From contig NW_003546911.1 in NCBI RefSeq assembly GCF_000090795.2, positions 21,328 through 47,721 of the forward strand: a stretch of DNA of 26,394 nt, written 5' to 3'. Position 1 is the stretch's first letter. Each line of letters begins with the position of its first letter. The translations under genes and the position numbers were made by a program. This stretch comes from Amphimedon queenslandica. Taxonomy: Eukaryota > Porifera > Demospongiae > Haplosclerida > Niphatidae. Positions 1 through 14,300 of the stretch are shown here, piece by piece. The notes under the pieces are model-generated. The model saw only the letters and a list, made by a program, of their open reading frames with translations, was not told where the DNA came from and did not search any database.

Positions 1-273
1 CCTCTTGTTTCTTTACTTCTTTACAATTTAATCCTATTACTTTTCCATTTTTAATGTTTTTAATTTACTTGTTTCCATTCTTTTTTCTTAAATTAATAAA
101 TTACATTCTGTTATGATTATGTGGTTAGGTTAATCATATTCATGCTAATCACGTGCGCATAAATTAAAATGGTGTCAAACCACAAACCCATGCGGTCATT
201 GCGGTGTTTGCAGCTGGATTTTGACTTCCATTTTGTTCTCTCCTCGCTTCTTTATGAATCCACCTTTGTGGTC

Positions 274-504
274 CACTGGCGGATCCAGAAAAATTGAAAG
301 GGGGGTTCCATTTCACTTAAGTAGGTGTGGCTCATTAATTTTAATTAAAATTTGGGTGTGGCTCATCAATTTTAATTAATAAAATGGAGGAAAAGTGCTG
401 CAGACTGACTGCAAAGAATCCAAAGATACTGCAAAAGGACAACTTCTTCTGCCAAAGGGGGGGGTTCCATGGAACCCATGGAACTCCTCCTAGATCCGCC
501 ACTG
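274..504. mobile_element. hAT-like MITE (CAGTGGCGGAT termini)
   Basis: The left end reads CACTGGCGGATCCAG (274-288). The reverse complement of the right end (490-504) reads CAGTGGCGGATCTAG, so the 15-bp terminal inverted repeats differ at two positions. TGGTC occurs immediately outside both ends (269-273 and 505-509), a possible short or eroded target duplication. Inside are two direct repeats of a GTGTGGCTCAT(T/C)AATTTTAATTAA unit (about 325 and 356) and two runs of G. No transposase is encoded, so it would be non-autonomous. CAGTG-type ends suggest the hAT superfamily; assignment is by terminal motif only. Confidence 0.6.
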
Positions 505-1105
505 TGGTCTTTGACCCAAGCACAAAGGAATGATGTAAAAGCCGTCTTGAGCGGTTTTCTGGTTTAAAAGATTATCGTGGCGATAGAAGAAGTTGAAAGA
601 AGAAAAAGTCCGAAGAATTTTGCAGAAATTTGAATTTTGGCCTATTCTCTAAAAAAGCTCCTGCTAAGTTACAGTCCACTTTAAAGGTACCAGGAGAATC
701 GCTTAGTGAAGGAGAGCTCATCTAAGCCATTTATAAGGCTGTACAACGTAAGATAAAAGAGTTACGAGTGTTTGAAAATCATAAAAACGGCAGCCATCTT
801 GAAAAACCAACCTCAATCCTACATATAGGCTATCGCCTATATAATAGGAACATGTGGTCGAGCGGCAAAACTGATAATTCTAATTTTTAAAAGCTAACAG
901 AGTAAGATCTTCTGATAATGATTGCTTGTATAAAGACTAGTTGAGCAGCTATTGTACTGCTTATCAGAACAAAGAAAACCCATTTAAGAGTGCAATACAG
1001 GCCAACTACGCAGCTGTAAAATGTCGGCCAACTTCTATGAATATCATTGTAAGATGTCATCACTGACGTTACCTACATTTTTCAAATTCCAAGTGGCTGG
1101 TGTCA

Positions 1106-1325
1106 AACTCAAGGTGGATTCTCAATATGATGCATTGATTTTCATGCGCTAGCGTCATGACCAGAAGTGCTGTATAAACCAATGGGAGTATGCGTCAATG
1201 CGTCAGAATAGAATATTTTCTAATCTGACGCATTGACGCATGCACCCATTGGTTTATACAGCACTTCTGGTCATGACGCTGGTGCATGAAAGGCAATGCG
1301 TCATATTGAGAACTCACCTTCAGTT
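1106..1325. mobile_element. Foldback MITE with 102-bp arms
   Basis: The left arm (1106-1207) and the reverse complement of the right arm (1224-1325) match at roughly 90% of positions, separated by a 16-nt AT-rich loop. Both arms carry the segment around CCATTGGTTTATACAGCACT, and both carry near-tandem TGACGCAT units next to the loop. There is no coding potential and I could not define a target-site duplication. Transcribed, it would form a long imperfect hairpin. Confidence 0.8.
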
Positions 1326-1971
1326 GGGATATACGGTGCAATTAATGATCATGATAATTAGCCTTGGGATGGGTCTATATGTATGATGTGTATAACCATA
1401 TATCTATGGTATAACCAGGGCATATTAAAAAAACATGCCATTGTAAAGCTGGGTTCAGAATATTTGGTTTGCGACTGTAGGTAGTATAATTACAGCATAA
1501 TAAGTAAACACAAGATTAGACTAGAGTTTTATTCTTGTATTCACTTTTGTATTTTACTGAACCCATCTTCACAATTTATGTGGATAAGGAGTGTAGATTA
1601 GGCTGTCTGACTCACATCCCGCCCTTTTGAACTACATTCTCTACCTTCAACAGTTTCCCTATTAAAGTTGTCATTTTAACAAAGTTCCATAGCATTCTTG
1701 CCAATGCCTTATCCAATTGCTACAGATTGTTAAATGTACCTGCATGCATCCTAACTACTACAGTTACAGTTCTAATTGGTTGGAAGTTGAATGTTATTCC
1801 CAAGTCCATTTAATGAAGAGCCAAAGCAACTACATGTATATGTACATATGTACAGTAGTACATGTGCATCTTATGTATTTACAGTGACAACAACAAAAGG
1901 CAATTAGCATCAGAATAAACCATTGTTACATTATGTGAAGTAATTAGTTTTCAAACTTAGGATTTTCCAAT

Positions 1972-2000
1972 TACATGTACATGTACATGTGTATGTACAT
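1972..2000. repeat. TACATG palindromic simple repeat
   Basis: Three tandem TACATG units are followed by TGTATGTACAT. The unit is self-complementary when repeated, so both strands look alike. Similar runs occur near 1835-1865, 16853-16870 and 20895-20940, so this is a recurring motif of the locus. Confidence 0.7.
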
Positions 2001-2377
2001 TGTACTATGTGTTATTATTATTTTCTGATGTTTATGTATTACTTTACTTGTACTACGTGTGTTTCTGTTACTATTAAGTATTTAAGTTCTCCATCACTTC
2101 TAAGACTATTACTGTTACCATTAACCCACTCTGAATAATACAACATATAGTTACATTTTTTGTTGAGTTAGTTTGGTTACTTTGGTACACGCCACTGCAC
2201 TAAGCACCAACTAGGTAATCATTTGATGTCACATTTAGTATTGATTTTCACGATGCAGCCCTACACTACTTGTTCATTTGTTTTTAGGGATGCCCCCTAA
2301 TTATGTATGACTGATTATACTTTGTTGTACATGTAGTGCATTGTACTGATCTATCACTAGTCCTACATTTCTTATAG

Positions 2378-5300
2378 GAAATTTTACAAAATGCTGATGA
2401 TGCTCGAGCCACGAAGGTTAAGTTTTATCTTGATTGTCGTGATCTGCAGACACTCCCTCCTTCATTATTGGAAGAATCAGATAATTCTGAAATATTAAAG
2501 AGATTCACTGGTCCTGCCCTTCTGTCGTATAATAATGCACCATTCAAAGAAGAAGACTGGGAAAGCATAAAGACTACATATCAGAGTGTGAAGGCTGGCA
2601 GCCCACATAAAGTTGGAAAGTTTGGAATTGGATTCAATACTGTATATCACATTACTGGTAATGACTTCAGTTTACATACAGTAGTGTTATACTTTCATTC
2701 TTGTATTACATGTAGATCTTCCAGTTATAGTCAGTGAAGACACATGTGTATTCCTGGAACCTCAAGAATCAGTATGGATCGGTAAGCCTGGCCAGCGATA
2801 TTCTTTGAAAGATTTAAATTACTATTGTCCTGAAGCTCTTGAGTCATTGAACGGTATATGTGAGTTCTCTAATACTTTATCTGAGTACAAGGGGAAAGCT
2901 ATGTTCAGATTTCCCTTGCGTAATACACCATCTAAAATGTGGAATGAACTTTATGATATTTCGAAAGTCGAGTCCTTATTGAGTTCACTAAAAGAAGAGG
3001 CAAAATATATGTTGCTCTTTTTGAGGTCTGTTTGTTCGATAGAAGTATTCAAAATTAATACTAAAGGAGATATATTGTCAATATTCAATGTGAGCATTAC
3101 TGATGAGTTCCTTAGCCAACATATTTGTAGCCAGCAAAGATTTTTGTGCACTGTTGAGAGTTTATTTACTAACAATAAGAGTGATTTAAAGCAATGCAGT
3201 CAAACACATTTAGATTGTAATCAATTTAATGTTGCTATAGATGATTACACATCATATGTAGTGCATGAGTGGCTTGTAGTTCATCAGGTTGGATCTAATA
3301 GTCAAGAGGTGTTGGAACTAGCAGAGAAACAAAGTGTCCTTCCTTGGGTAGGAGTAGCTGTTGAATTGAACACTTTACCTACTGCTGATGGCCGTATTTT
3401 TTGTGCTTTGCCTTTACCAGTTGAAGACAAGTCACCTTTCAAAGTTCATGTTAATGGTAGTTTTGCTGTTGGCATTAATCGACGATCAGTAAAATGGATA
3501 GCTCAAGAGAGGAGACATGATGAGCAGGCATTATGGAACAAAATGCTTGTTGAGAAATGTTTGCCTTCTTGTTACTTTAAGTTAGTTTCTGAATTAATGG
3601 CGATGCCATCAGTGGATGTCTACAGCTATTGGCCTGATATGAGAAAAGTGAGTGGTACATCATGGAGTGGACTATTGGAACCATTCTACAAGTTGTTGTT
3701 TAGCCATAGTAAGGTAGTTTATACTCAATTAAATGGAGGGGAATGGATTAATATTGAAGATGCTGTAATTCTAAAGTTGAATGATGATGTTCCAAAGGCT
3801 GTATGTGATGCTCTGTTCAAGTGTAACCTAAAGTTAGTTTTCTTGAGCATCAGTTGCAATGAAGTAGTTGATAGGTATTATACTGGAGCTAGAAAAGTTT
3901 TGAGTCCATCGTTAGCAAGATTTTATTTAAGAGGCTGTGGATCATCTTATATTAATGTGACAAGACAAGATAAACTTGCTATTTTAAGATATTGTCTGGC
4001 TGATTATAATTATGCAGATTTATATAATCTCCAATTATTACCATTGGCTGATGGTTCCTTTAAGGAGTTTAGAAATAAGATTGAGTCACACACAGAATTA
4101 TGCTTTCTTAGCAGCCTTGAAAATCCTAGCAATTTATTGTGTGGCTTAGAAAATATTCTTGTAAGAATGTACCACGAAGATGAAATATTGCATTCAAATC
4201 TTGTTTCAGTTGCACATAGTGGTCAGACACAGCTTGCCATACTTAACACTGTACATGTAGCTGAATTATTATCAAAATGTAACACAAGCTTATGGTCACG
4301 AGACCAGATAGCTCTTCTTTGGCAATGGATTAATAAAAAAGACTTGTCACTTTTTTATGGTAAATTAATATTACCAGTGCAATTGCCTTTTGGTAAAATG
4401 GATATTGTGCCTTTTGCAAAACAAACAGGTGTAGTCCATATTTCACTGTCCAAGGTTGAGCCCATTTCTGATTTACTTATTGCTTGTTTAAGAAAATGTG
4501 GTGTCAAATTTGCTGACTCCAGGGACTTCACCTTCTTGTCTCATGTACAGCTCTCTGAATATTTATATCAATTTGTCCCTGATCAAGTGTTGGATGCAAT
4601 TAAGTTTTTAGACTTTCGTGTGGTAGATTTTTCGTGTGATGAAGCCCACTGTCTACAGCATTTCTTTAGTAATTTTCCTTTCGATGATCAGAGTAAGTTT
4701 GATAAGTTTAGTGGGTTGCCTCTTTTTAAAGTTTTGCAGTTCAGTGGTTCAACTCTGTTCTCATTCAATTCCATCAAAACGTATGATAATCAGGCAATTG
4801 CTATGAAAGGAAGATATGATTTTGAAACTCACCTAATTAGCGTGAAGCCACTTGTCATTGATACTACATATAGTAGTTGCAATAATGAGTATCTGTTAAA
4901 AAAGCTACACAATGCTAATTTAGTTTGCTTTATGGGTGAAACTGAATACCTCAAAAAAATTGCTTTTTGGCAGATTAAGAGTGAAGACTTTAAAAGCAAA
5001 AATATAGTCCCTTTTATGTTAAGTGTCCTGTGCAATTTTAGCTCTCCTCATTATCGACAGCAGTTAGCTGGTGCTTTGAATGACTTACCTTTTATTAAAG
5101 TATCAACGTTTCACTTATTTAAATCACCATCTGATTTGTTTGATCCTGAAAATGAGCTAATTAAAGAGCTGATCTCTGATCAATGCAAGTTTCCTGGTAC
5201 AGAATTTCAACCTTATTTGCCTATTTTGAGGCAAAGTGGTTTAAAGTCGTCAGTTGATGCTAGTGGAATTTTTGAAATTGTTACATCTATTAAAGAGCTT

Positions 5301-8300
5301 TCTTTTGAGGGTATTGTTACAGAATTAAGTAGTGTAAAGTATTCCAAAGCAATTGCAGTTTTGTTGTATCTAACCTCTTTTCCTTATTTATTGAACGATA
5401 TAATAAGTCTGTCATCTGACCTACAACTCCCACTTGTATTAGCATTGACAGAGCTAAGTCCTGATACCTGTTGGTTACCAGTAGCAAACAGACGTCCTAG
5501 AAACTACCCTTCTTGTTTAGAGTGGAAGGGGTCACAGCATCTGTCCTGTTTAGTTTCAGTTAGACCTAGGACTGTGCCTTTAGTTTTAGTATCAGGAGAC
5601 CTATCTTCATCTGATTTACCTTTAATAGTTGGTTCTAAAGCCTTATTTGTGGAGAGGGCTCCTACTGAACTTGTGGAGCTTGTATGTTGCTCTCAAGCTT
5701 TATTGCCAGTCATTGTATCTCATTTTAAGGATGTCATTCAAAATCAGAAATCAATATCCAATAAACTGCTACTACAGATTTCACTCAAAATTTATAGCTA
5801 TTTGCAAGATAACAAAATGCACTGTAGTGCAAGTACTTTTTCAGCTATTGATAATTGGGTATTTATCAAAAATAAGTTTTTAAGTGCAAGCCAAGTAGCA
5901 TTAGAAGCTAATCCTTCCATTGAAGTAGATTTAGAGCCATTTCTTTATTTGTTACCAAGTAACTTGGAAAAATTCAAAGACATTTTTACAATATTTGGGA
6001 TGAATAATGAAGTAACTTCACATCAGATCATTAGTGTACTTTGTGCCATGAATCATGTTTCCCACCATCAAATCACTTCAAGAAAAGCTTGGTCAATAGT
6101 TACTGCTATTTTAGAATGGCTAGCAGAAGATTCTGATAGAATGATAGAAGGTAATATACTAGTACCAGTTGAAAGCAAATCCTCTTATCCTCAACTTTTC
6201 CCTATTAAAGAGGTTGCTTATTCTGATAATGAAGTCCTTCGTAAAATTGCAAATGCTTCAGGAGAAGATTATTATCTTATTCATCCCAAGGTATTTCATT
6301 TATCAGCAAAGCTTGGATTGACTCCCCTTAGTGATCAGCTCAATATAACTGAAGATATCTTTGATGATGCTGGTCAGCATGAACCAATAATAACTCGTCT
6401 CTGTAATATTTTGAAAGAATATAAAGATGGTTTGAGTATATTGAAAGAGATGATACAAAATGCTGATGATGCTGGAGCAACAGAAGTCAATATACTTTAT
6501 GACAATAGAAAACATTCAACAAAGAATTTAATTTTTAAAGGAATGGCAGACAGTCATGGCCCAGCTCTGATAGTACACAACAACAGTACTTTTGCTAAAG
6601 AAGACTTTGAAAATATCACTAAACTAGCTGGTACCACAAAAGCTAATCAACCACTCAAAATTGGTCAGTTTGGTATTGGTTTTTGCTCAGTGTATCACGT
6701 CACTGATGTACCTTCATTTGTTAGTGCTGAGTGGTTGTATATATTTGATCCAACGCTCAACTATCTTAAAGACATAGTTCAAAATCAGAGCAGGCCAGGC
6801 AAAAAAATAAAGTATCAGTCAAAAATTTTAGCCAACACTGATCATTTGGTACCTTATGATGGTTTGTTTGGGTTTAAATCTTCATCAAACTATAATGGAA
6901 CCTTATTTAGGCTTCCTTTTAGGACAAGTGCTAGTCAGATCAGCTCAACAATTTACAATGACCATCTTGTAGAAGACATGAAAAGGGATTTAGTTAATTG
7001 GGGCTCTAAATTATTGCTCTTTTTACAACATGTGAAGCGCATCACATTCAGTGATTTTAAAGGTACAAAGAAAATGCTTAAAGTATCAATTGATAGAAGT
7101 AGAATTGCTGATATTCGTCATTTTGTAGTCACATTTTCACCTCAGCAGAAATGTATTACTGAACACTGGTTAATTGCTGATGCTGAAGAGCAGCAGCAGT
7201 CTCAGAATAGTGGTATTTCTGCTGTGGCTTCTGTAGCATGTCAACTGGATAAAGTAAACTTGAGCTCTTATAAATGTAAAAAAATAAAAGGGAGTGCATT
7301 TTGTTTTCTACCTCTAGCATTGCCTAGTACTGGATTGCCAGTACACATTAGTGCTAATTTTGCTATCATGAGTAACAGAACTGGTATTTGGACTAAACCT
7401 TCACTTAGTACAGTTTCAGATTTTAGAGAACAGTGGAACAAGAAGCTCATGGAAACCACTATACCGGCAGCTTATTGTAAGTTGCTTCAGAAACTACAAG
7501 AAATGCATTGTTCGGGAAAGTTGCTCAATTATGAATTTTATATGTTATGGCCACTAAGTGCAAGCCTAAATATGATGTATCCATGGATATTCCTTGTTAC
7601 TCCCTTGATTAATTTGTTATCAGAACAAGAGCTGTTCTACTCTGCTTCATTGAATAGATGGCAAACACTAGCACAATCTAACTTTATACCCTCATCGTTG
7701 TTCCAAGACTCAATAGCTGGTGATGCTACATTTCTTGATGAGGCTCTATATATTCTTCAACTACCAGTGGTCTCCTTACCTGCTTCGCATATGCTGCAGT
7801 TGCAAGAACTCTTTGATAATGACATTGTCATTATTAATGAAGATAGTTTTACCAACTACTTTTTGTCTAAAATAAAAGTGTTTGATGCACACATAGTGAT
7901 ACGTAATAAAGTTATTTATACTCTATTATTAACTATTTCTATGTCAGAGCTGACAGGTTTTGATAAATTAGAGAATTTCAAAAACCAATTGAGAACTGTT
8001 CCATGCATCCCATGCTCACCTGATGGTGTCGTCTTAAAGCTACCAAGTCAACTTATTGATCCTGGAACATTTCATGATATGTTTGATCCAGATGATTCAT
8101 TGTTTCCCTTTTCTGACTTCTGCCAAAATAATCCAGTGTGTTATACGATAATGGAGATGGGAATGATGTCAAGGAAACTGCCATGGGATATTATTATCAA
8201 AAGTGCTCAGACAATTAAATTGGTTATCGTCATTGACGAGAATAAAGCAATGAAAAGAGTAAAGGCTATATTGAAATGCATAAACTCTGCTGTGCCTGAT

Positions 8301-11300
8301 GAGCTAAAGGAGACAAGCTTTTTACCTGTGCTACCAAAGCCTGAACATTACTTTTTACCTTGGAAAGGTGAAGGCCATGTGCTGCTATCTCCTACTGAAT
8401 TAATGTGTGATTTACGAATGGGAACAAGAGAAGCTGCTCTCATTGTTGGTTCCCAAAGAGCAATTCTCAACACGAATTCTGTCAATCATGGAGGTTGTGG
8501 GTCCATATCACAAAGGGTTATTAAGCTATTGGAAATTCCTACTATGCCATCATTTGATGAAGTGCTTCACCACTTTAATACTCTAGTTTCTTCATTTACA
8601 GCTAAGTTAGGCAATTGGGACATTGTTGGAGAAATATGTTGTTACGTGTATCAATATTTTAATGACTCACTTGAGAATCCTATCATTTCTCAATTACTAT
8701 TAAGATATTGTAATAAACCTTTTATTTGGACAGGTAAAATCTTTGTTTGTCCATGTGATGTAGCTGTTAACTGGAAGCATGAAGATGGTCCTTTTCTTTA
8801 CAAGCTACCATCAAAGCTTTGTGAATATAAAAATCTTTTAAAGTGTCTTAAAATTAAGGAAAATTTCACCTATGATGACATATTGTTAGTCTTCAGAAAA
8901 ATGTACGAATTAGACGCATCTCATAAAATTCCAAAGAAGAATAGAAATGTTACCTTAAGTATGATATTAGAGCTAAATTTGATGTCCATTTGTCCATCTA
9001 ATGTTTCCAGTTACGAAAGAGTCATACTTGTTGATGATTGTTATACTCTTCGATATGTTAATCAATTGTCATTTAATGATGTGCCATGGTTAACGCCTGA
9101 CAAGGAGAGTTTCTTTGTACACAATAAACTATCTCGAGATGTAGCATTAACCCTCGGTGTTAAACCCACATGTAGCAGGTTTATGAATAAATTTATTCCT
9201 AATGTACAGCAAAATTTTGCTGGAGCCCCTTTTGGTCAAAAGGAAGAACTAACTCAGCGCATTAGGAATGTACTTAATGACTATCCACTTGATGCTACAC
9301 TTCTCAAAGAACTGATACAAAATGCTGATGATGCTAAAGCAAATAAAATTTTAGTGATATTAGACAAAAGACAGCACGGTAAAGAAAGAGTTCCATCTGT
9401 TATGTGGGGAAAAGAGCTACAAGGTCCTGCTCTGCTAGTATGGAATGATAAGGATTTTAGTGATGATGATTTAAAAGGGATACAAAGACTTGGCCTTGGC
9501 TCCAAGTGTGATGATGATGAATCGATTGGTCAGTTTGGTATTGGCTTTAATGTAGTGTATCACCTGACTGATTGTCCCAGCTTTATTACTAGAGGAAACA
9601 AACTCTGTATATTTGATCCACATTGCAGGTACGTACCAGAAGCAGATCACTCCTGTCCTGGTAGGCAATACAACATTAGCAATGTATTTTTTAATACTAT
9701 GCTTGATCTTAAATCGAGCTTTCTTCGTGATTCATCATCTAGCATTTGTTTGCATGAAGATTTGACCTCAGGTACTCTTTTTAGACTGCCTTTGAGAACA
9801 CACGATGGATTTGAATCAACTGAATTGTTGGACAAAACATTTAAGAGGCACATAGCTGTCAGAGGAATAGAAGAGAAGCTATTTGAATGGGTTCATGAAT
9901 TGGAACATTCCCTTTTATTTTTAAACCACCTCGAAAAGTTTAGCTTCTATGTTCTTGATGATTGTCGCTGCTCATTTAAACTAGGCTATGAAATAGAAGT
10001 CTCACAAGAAAACCAACTTATTAGAGAATCATTTCATCGTAAATTGTGTTCCTTTAAAATTAGCAAGGATCCATTCATTGTTACATATCCAATGCAACTT
10101 AAGCTTGTAACTTCTGACAATAGAACAACGACTAAAAAGTGGCTTATTCAAAATGGAGTTGGTGATGCATCAAGAAGTCCAAGAGAACAGCTATCACACA
10201 ATAAAATTTGGCCAAGGCATGGTATTGCAGCTCCTTTGGATAGAAACAATAGACTACTGGGCCATGCATTTTGTTTTCTACCATTACCTGCAATTACTAA
10301 TCTTCCTATACAAATTAATGGTCAGTTTGCTCTTAGTAGTAATCGTCGTTCACTTTGGTTGAGTAATGACAAAAATGACAATAAGACAGTATGGAATAAA
10401 TTTATCCTCAAAGCAATAGCTTATTCTTATGCAGTACTATTGGAAAAGATTAGACCTCATATGATACGTTTATCAGAGTATGATGGCTCCCGGCATAGAA
10501 TTCTTTCTGCTATTAAAAGTTACTATGATCTGTTTCCTCTATTGAAGATTAAATTAGGTACTGATTTTTTAACTTTAGAGGGTAAATGGCATACATTGGC
10601 TATTGATGTAATGCAGCATCTTCATGATTATAATTTACCTGTTCTTGCTATTGAAATTCCTAAACCATATAATCGATGTGAAGTAATGTGGTGCCCATTA
10701 AGAAGTGATGATGAATTTAGACAGGTATACTTTACACCTGAGAAAATTCCAGGTGTAGTGCAACTTATGAAAAAATTAAACATGTTAATAACACTTGCAC
10801 CTTATAGTATTTATAAATCCTTTGAAAGAGTCTATAAACCCTCAATAGTAAGCCCAATGTCTGTATTTTGCTTCTACACAAAATTTAGTGAGCAGATATT
10901 GACAACAAGTGAGCCACTCTTATTACATGAGACTCCTTTTCAAACAATTAAGTGCTTTAGGATATTTCTTGCATACATTTTAAGTGATTCAGGTGAGTTT
11001 CCAAGATCTCCCTATGGTTATCCACTTTTACTAACATCTGATGGAATTCTTAGAAAATTTAATGAAGCACAAAAGGTATTTGTTAGCAAATGTTTTTCAC
11101 TTTTTTCAAGGAGCAAAGACAAATTTTTGCATCGAGAACTCTTACACTTACCTCTTTCTTCATCTTACTTTCTCACTCCAGATTCATGTAGCTATGCTCA
11201 AATATCAATTCTTTTATGTCGAAGTCTTCCGCTTGTCATGAAAGAAAAGGAGGCACCCATAAGTTCTATTAAAAGTAGTATTTTGAAGGAATTATGGAAG

Positions 11301-14300
11301 TGTTTCTCAGAAAATGAATTTTTTGTTGCCTACCAAAAGGAAATTGTTCAAAATTGGGCCTTGTTACCATCTGACGACAAACTCTACAGTAGCTCATCTG
11401 AAGTGTTGCCCATTGTTGAACCAGACAATGTAATGCACGATGTATTTGATGTTTTAAAAGAATTACATGTTCCTGTTCTTAAATCTGACTTGATTTCACC
11501 AGTCATTCTTAAATATTGTCCTAGTATGGAGCACTACAATGATATTCTGAAAGTCATCTTTCATGTGTGCAAACAAAATGAGGAGTGTTTTACCAAAATA
11601 GTTAAAGAAATGTCAGATGGGAAAATCAACAATCTACTGTTGTACCTTAGGAACACATCATTCCATAATGATCAGTCAATTTTCAACAAATTAATGTACC
11701 TCCCTTTGTTTAAGGGTGTTGATGGATTAGTCACCAAGTTACTTGGAAAGCATATTTACCTTTGGCCTGATGCAGATTTCCCCCTGATAGCATATGACAA
11801 GTGGGCACCTATTGAAAGTATTGTATTTTTGGAGAAAAATGGGTCTTGGAAATATCTTTGTTCAACTATTCATTCTTTGTTTGGTGAGGATTTGTCATCC
11901 ACTGAAGTGTATTGTGAAATAATTTTTCCCATTTTCAACCAGCTAAGTTTTAAGGAACGAAAGGTTCACATGGCATACATTAGGCAAAATATATTTCCTA
12001 ATTTGAAGCATGCTTTAAGAATGAAAGGGGAACAAAATGAGCTGGCTAAAAAGTTTGTAAATTGTGCAAAAGGGCTGAATTTTTTAGTGTGTCAGACATG
12101 TACAGACAGAAATGTGCTTTATCCTGTTAATCATTTTGTCGATCACACTATGGACATATTCAATATTTTTTCTGACCGGTTTCATTTTCTTGATACTGAA
12201 TACAGAAAAGAACAATGGCTTGATTTTCTTATGTTTGTTGGTCTTTGTAGTAAAGTAACAGCACAAGAATTTATAGACTTTTGTACTCAAGTGTCTGAAA
12301 GTAAATCAGAAGAGGCATCTCATGTGCTTGTTGATTATCTTTTTTCCAATAAAGCTTCTGATTTTTATGATTCACCTGATTTGTTAGCTCAAATTGGTAA
12401 TATTTCCTTTGTTTGTACTGCTGATTTGAGTTCACTGTCATGGATTGCTTCACCTTGTACTTCTGGCTTCACAAGTTTCAAAGGGGCTGCCCAATATACA
12501 AGTTATGCTTCACTTTTGTGGACTGTTAGACCATTGATAAATTTACCAAAGGACTGTTGTTCAGCTGCATATGATGATGATGTATTGAGCCAATTGCAAG
12601 TTCTTATTAAGCCCACAGTAGATGAAGTTTTTCAGAACATCATTAATATTTCAAATTCTGACTTGGCTGACTTTAGATTGATGTCAACATACAACTTACC
12701 AACACTATCAGAAGGCTATGCTACCTTCATGGTGAATGTTATTAAAGAGAACATCAAATTCATTCAAGATCACAACAGTCACAAATTAAAGGAACTATCT
12801 TTCATTTCATTTATTCCTGTAAGTGCTGAGCCAGCATTCCAGTGTATTGACAATCATGAAATTAACAAGCCGGTTTTAGTTAATCCTTTACAAGTAGTCA
12901 TGTCTGTTACTTCACTAGGATCTGAGCGGAGTACAAGATTTTGCCCCTACATTAATAATTTACCCAATTGCTTGAGCGATTTATACTCTGCTTTGTCAAT
13001 AGCTGGTGTCACACTTAAAGTAGAGCTAAAGCATGTACAATATATGCTAGAGAGACTTCACCATCAATGCAAAGTAATTAATAGTCCCAATGATAGGAAA
13101 CTAGTGAGAGATGCTATGCAGACACTTTTTAGTTTGCTAAAAGATGATGTAACACTAACAGCAGCAAAAATACTTGATCCTTTGTATCTCCCATCATTGA
13201 ACAATGAATTAGTTTTATCAACAAAACTAGTTTATCTCGATAGAAAGGTGTATTACAACAATGTGGCTTCTTGGGATTTTTCACAGACAAACTTTGCATT
13301 ATTTCACATTCCATTATACACGTATGATGCAAAGCTGTCAGAAACAGAGCTTTGCCACAAGTTGCCCACTGATTTATCTCCAAAGCCCTTATCCTTTGTT
13401 AGTTATGATATGCTGGAGTCATGTACTGTATTGCAGTCTCAGAGTAAACTAGTAGAGAGGCTTAAAATCATAGCAAATCTCTGTTCAGGCACATTTTACT
13501 CACAAGGTTTAGTCAAAATATTTATGAAGGCTTTGCCAAGCTTATCTGAACAAAAGGCTGCTTTATTTGTTGATTTTATTAAAGATCTAGAATTCAAAAC
13601 TATTGCTAAGCTAACTTCAAGTGTGATAATTGACTTTATGAGAGTTGGGGCAGTAGGAGCTAATTTTATGTTCCTATTTGAGGATGGCAAGTACACATTT
13701 TATGGCACTGACAGTATTACTACTATTGATATGACACTTCTGAAAGATCTTTCTCATGAAATCTGTATTGTATTGGCACGTTTGATAAAGTATGAAGCTG
13801 TTTTATTTTCAAAGGAAATGTTCCAAATGATTTATAAGCTTTTAAATGTCCAGAGTGAAAATGATTTCAAATTATTCATGGAAGACTTTCATCAAGATGT
13901 ACTTTTTATGGTTGATGATGAAAATTTATTAAGCGTTGATGATAGTTTGCCAGAGCCTGGACAACCTATGAAAAGTTTCTGGAAGTCATTCCTTGATCAA
14001 GATGTTAATAATGTGTTTCGTCCTCAGGAGTGGGTCGGGTATGAAAAAAGTTATGATTATTTTGTTTGGGCAATCATACTTCATCAGGTACATCAAGAAG
14101 ATATCAACAATCCTTTTTTAAGAAAGTATGCCATTCAAATTGATAATAAAGAAGATTTAATTGAAGAAGTTATATCGGTGTTGAGCCTATATAAATTAGT
14201 GCGACGTGAAGCCCCAGCCCCATTAATTGATTCTCAAGAAATAGCTCTACACAATGGGATCCATCTAACTTTTAATGAAGCAAATGAGGGTGAAGATATG

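Larger units (their letters stand above)
1..2377. other. Non-coding 5' flank or intron of the sacsin-like gene
   Basis: I see no convincing coding sequence here. The stretch is AT-rich and contains a hAT-like MITE, a long foldback element and ACATGT simple repeats, listed separately. The exon at 2378 starts inside the first ATPase repeat, so upstream exons must exist. I looked for the expected segment (a basic helix followed by a Y-x-D-G turn, as seen in the gene's other two repeats) and did not find it. Much of this stretch is therefore probably intron, with the missing exons lying upstream of the window. Confidence 0.5.

Noticed and set aside
341-523. Minus-strand 60-codon open frame
   Set aside because: It lies almost wholly inside the hAT-like MITE and is non-coding repeat sequence.
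2951-13696. Antisense and alternate-frame open frames of 60-85 codons inside the giant exon
   Set aside because: They overlap a continuous, domain-rich sacsin frame, have no domains of their own and are expected by chance opposite a 12-kb open exon.
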